This document shows, one piece after another, positions 6,554 to 8,408 of a stretch of 8,408 bases of DNA. This DNA is from an uncultured Chromatiaceae bacterium (GTDB lineage Bacteria > Pseudomonadota > Gammaproteobacteria > Enterobacterales > Alteromonadaceae). Positions within the stretch are counted from its first letter, which is position 1; each line of letters starts with the position of its first letter. Position numbers and translations under genes: made by a program. The stretch spans positions 1 through 8,408 of the forward strand of contig CAMLRA010000174.1 of the NCBI GenBank assembly GCA_946482325.1, written 5' to 3'. Under the pieces are notes generated by a model. It was not told the origin of the DNA. It saw only the letters and a program-made list of their open reading frames with translations, and did not search any database.

Positions 6554-8408
6554 TTACTGTTGCTCAGTCGCAGCAGTCAGCACCGACAGGTTACGGCTAA
6601 TCTCAGCACGGTCACGCAGCGCTTTTTGCACTATCGCAAAATGTGACTGACTCAACTGGTTGGCCAGATTATCCAGCTCGGCTTGCGACGGTTCCCCTTG
6701 CGCTGGGACTTCAGTGACCTTACTGACCAGCACGATAGCCGAATCACCGCTTTGCAGTTTGGTACTGCCCGAACTCAGCGGTTTCTCTTTGGTTGGTTTG
6801 GCGAGCTCAAAGGCTTTAGTGCGGATCTGCGCATCCAGACTGCCACCAAAACGCGGTGTTGCCACGGACTTCTCCAGCGTCAGCTGATTCGCCGCCACCA
6901 GCTCGCTAATTGCTTTGCCACTTTGCAGCTCGCTCAGAAGCTGGCTAGCTTTTTCTTCCGCCAGAATAGCGGCTTGCTCAGCGACATAAGCTGTTTGTAC
7001 TTCTGCTTTGACTTCATCAAATGATTTGTTTTTAGCCGGCTGATGTTCAACCAGACGAGCCACAACGACGTGCTGCGGAGATACTTCCAGCACTTCACTG
7101 TTCGTACCGGCACTGATGAATTCTGCATTAAACACAGTATCCAGGACTTTTGGCGCGTTTAAAGCTTCAGGGGCTGTGGCACGGCTAAACAGAGCGGCAT
7201 TCTGCACCTTAACACCTACGGCTGTTGCCGCTTCTTCCAGGTTGTCTGCGACTTCAAAACTCACTTCGGCCAGCTTTTGCTGTAACTCAGCAAATTTCTC
7301 AGTTGATTTTTCAGTTTTCACTGCAGCAACGATACTGTCTTTCACTTCGTCCAGCGTTTTCACTTTCGCAGCTTCGATGTCGGTCAGCTTAATAATGTGA
7401 TAACCAAAAGAGGTTTTGACGACGCCAGACACATCGCCAGTCTTTGCCAGCGCATAAGCGGCAGCTTCAAATTCAGGTTCCATCACACCTTTGGTGATGA
7501 AATCTAAATCACCACCATTTTCTGCTGAAACTGTATCTGAAGAGTGTTGTTTTGCTAACGCCGCGAAATCGGCTCCGCCCTGTACTTCTTTCAAAATAGC
7601 GTCGGCTTTTGCTTTCACTTCTGCGTTGTCTTCAGCAGACTCCAGCAGAATGTGCGATACGCGACGGCGCTCTTCGCCCTGATAACGGCTTTGGTTGGCG
7701 TCATAATAGGCTTTAACATCAGCATCGCTAACCTGAATATCCTTGGCTAAATCAGCAGCTTTAAGCTCAACATATTGCACAGCAACCTGCTCTGGGGTGG
7801 CATAACGTGCCTGATTCTGTTGATACCAGGTATTAAGCTGGTTATCGTCAAATTTGACGTTTTTCGCTTGATCTGCCGCTTTGACCAAAGCAAATTCAAT
7901 ATCGCGGGTCTGCTGCTGCAGCGTCATCAGATTTTTCATTTCACCCGGCAGGGCAAAATCTGAACCGGCTAAACCAACCAGCAACTGATTACGGCTGTAT
8001 TGCTCACGTAACATGTCACGCAGCTGATTTGCCGTCAGATTACTCTGACGTAACACCGCCTGGTAACGCTCTTTGTTGTAGACACCATCGACCTGAAATT
8101 CAGGCATTTTAACGATAGCGTCGAGTAAAAACTGATCGCTGATCGCGATGCCAAAGTTAGCTGTTTGTTGCTTAATCAGCGTTTCATCAATCAGGCGCTC
8201 TAAAACCTGATTACGGAAGTTATTCATGTAGTTGGTATCAGCGGCCAGACTGGCAAACATTTCGCCAAACTGTTGTTCCATCCGGGCGCGTTCGCTCTGA
8301 TAACTTTGTTCAAATTTGGCGCGGGTGATTTCTTCGCCATTAACCACGGCCACTGGCTGGTCGGTGCTATTTCCGAAATAGCTGCTGACGCCTGATACTG
8401 CAAACGTC
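6554..8408 (-). CDS. ppiD: PpiD, membrane-anchored periplasmic folding factor (5' end cut by window edge)
   Basis: PpiD is anchored in the inner membrane by one N-terminal helix, faces the periplasm, and assists proteins emerging from the SecYEG channel. 617 residues are visible. The reading frame is open to the right edge, and comparison with E. coli PpiD suggests only about 23 residues are missing, including most of the anchor; the first visible residues (FAVSGVSSYFG) are its end. Counting from the GTG at 8353 as residue 1, a SurA-like N-terminal chaperone region spans about 1-190 (FRNQVLERLIDE, EFQVDGVYNKERY). A parvulin domain spans about 230-325, and a second, PpiC-like helical region follows to the C-terminus, which ends in EQQ as in E. 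coli. The parvulin domain has SHIL (H234), D273, NGGDL and FGYHIIKL (H319), residues of active parvulins that are not conserved in E. coli PpiD. The promoter is outside the window. The gene converges on sapF and shares its terminator. Confidence 0.95.
   Translation of the reverse strand, partial: TFAVSGVSSYFGNSTDQPVAVVNGEEITRAKFEQSYQSERARMEQQFGEMFASLAADTNYMNNFRNQVLERLIDETLIKQQTANFGIAISDQFLLDAIVKMPEFQVDGVYNKERYQAVLRQSNLTANQLRDMLREQYSRNQLLVGLAGSDFALPGEMKNLMTLQQQTRDIEFALVKAADQAKNVKFDDNQLNTWYQQNQARYATPEQVAVQYVELKAADLAKDIQVSDADVKAYYDANQSRYQGEERRRVSHILLESAEDNAEVKAKADAILKEVQGGADFAALAKQHSSDTVSAENGGDLDFITKGVMEPEFEAAAYALAKTGDVSGVVKTSFGYHIIKLTDIEAAKVKTLDEVKDSIVAAVKTEKSTEKFAELQQKLAEVSFEVADNLEEAATAVGVKVQNAALFSRATAPEALNAPKVLDTVFNAEFISAGTNSEVLEVSPQHVVVARLVEHQPAKNKSFDEVKAEVQTAYVAEQAAILAEEKASQLLSELQSGKAISELVAANQLTLEKSVATPRFGGSLDAQIRTKAFELAKPTKEKPLSSGSTKLQSGDSAIVLVSKVTEVPAQGEPSQAELDNLANQLSQSHFAIVQKALRDRAEISRNLSVLTAATEQQ

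Noticed and set aside
7116..7400. Ala/Ser-rich open frame on the plus strand inside ppiD
   Set aside because: It mirrors the codon pattern of PpiD, has no ribosome binding site and no recognisable domain.
6554..8353. ppiD starting at the GTG at 8353
   Set aside because: The frame stays open to the right edge, and the residues before it match the end of the PpiD membrane anchor, so the gene is cut by the window rather than starting there.
1..8408. Previously undescribed defence, mobile or secondary-metabolite system
   Set aside because: All coding space is filled by recognisable housekeeping envelope genes with intact family motifs. I found no transposase, integrase, toxin, repeat array or unknown gene.

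Overview
The window carries a conserved, ordinary stretch of gammaproteobacterial chromosome devoted to the cell envelope. The gene order pspF-sapA-sapB-sapC-sapD-sapF, followed by a convergent ppiD, together with balanced base composition and the protein sequences, points to an Alteromonadales-type marine or aquatic bacterium (Shewanella / Rheinheimera / Alishewanella neighbourhood). The genus is not resolved. From memory, Shewanella has a similar psp-sap-ppiD neighbourhood; this was not checked.

Layout: positions 1-81 are the leader of pspF and probably the edge of a divergent psp promoter region, but any pspA lies outside the window. Positions 82-1185 encode PspF, the sigma-54 activator of the phage-shock response. 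Positions 1182-6462 encode a complete Sap peptide-type ABC transporter: substrate-binding protein SapA, permeases SapB and SapC, ATPases SapD and SapF. Each gene overlaps the next by 1 to 8 bases, starting with pspF itself, so all six read as one translationally coupled operon. Positions 6463-6553 are a 91-base convergent gap with a strong hairpin usable as a terminator in both directions. Positions 6554-8408 (minus strand) encode the periplasmic folding factor PpiD, cut by the right window edge so that only its N-terminal membrane anchor is missing. There is no stretch over 300 bases without a gene, and I see no RNA gene, mobile element or CRISPR array.

The genes share an envelope theme: PspF senses inner-membrane damage through PspA, Sap is linked in other species to antimicrobial peptide resistance (and in E. 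coli to putrescine export and to potassium uptake via Trk), and PpiD assists proteins leaving the Sec translocon. Nothing here looks like a wholly new system. The points worth a second look are: SapA carries a lipoprotein signal, the SapD/SapF pair shows one canonical and one degenerate ATP site, PpiD retains parvulin active-site residues that the E. coli protein lacks, PspF has an enlarged Ala/Pro-rich linker, and pspF is fused into the sap operon.
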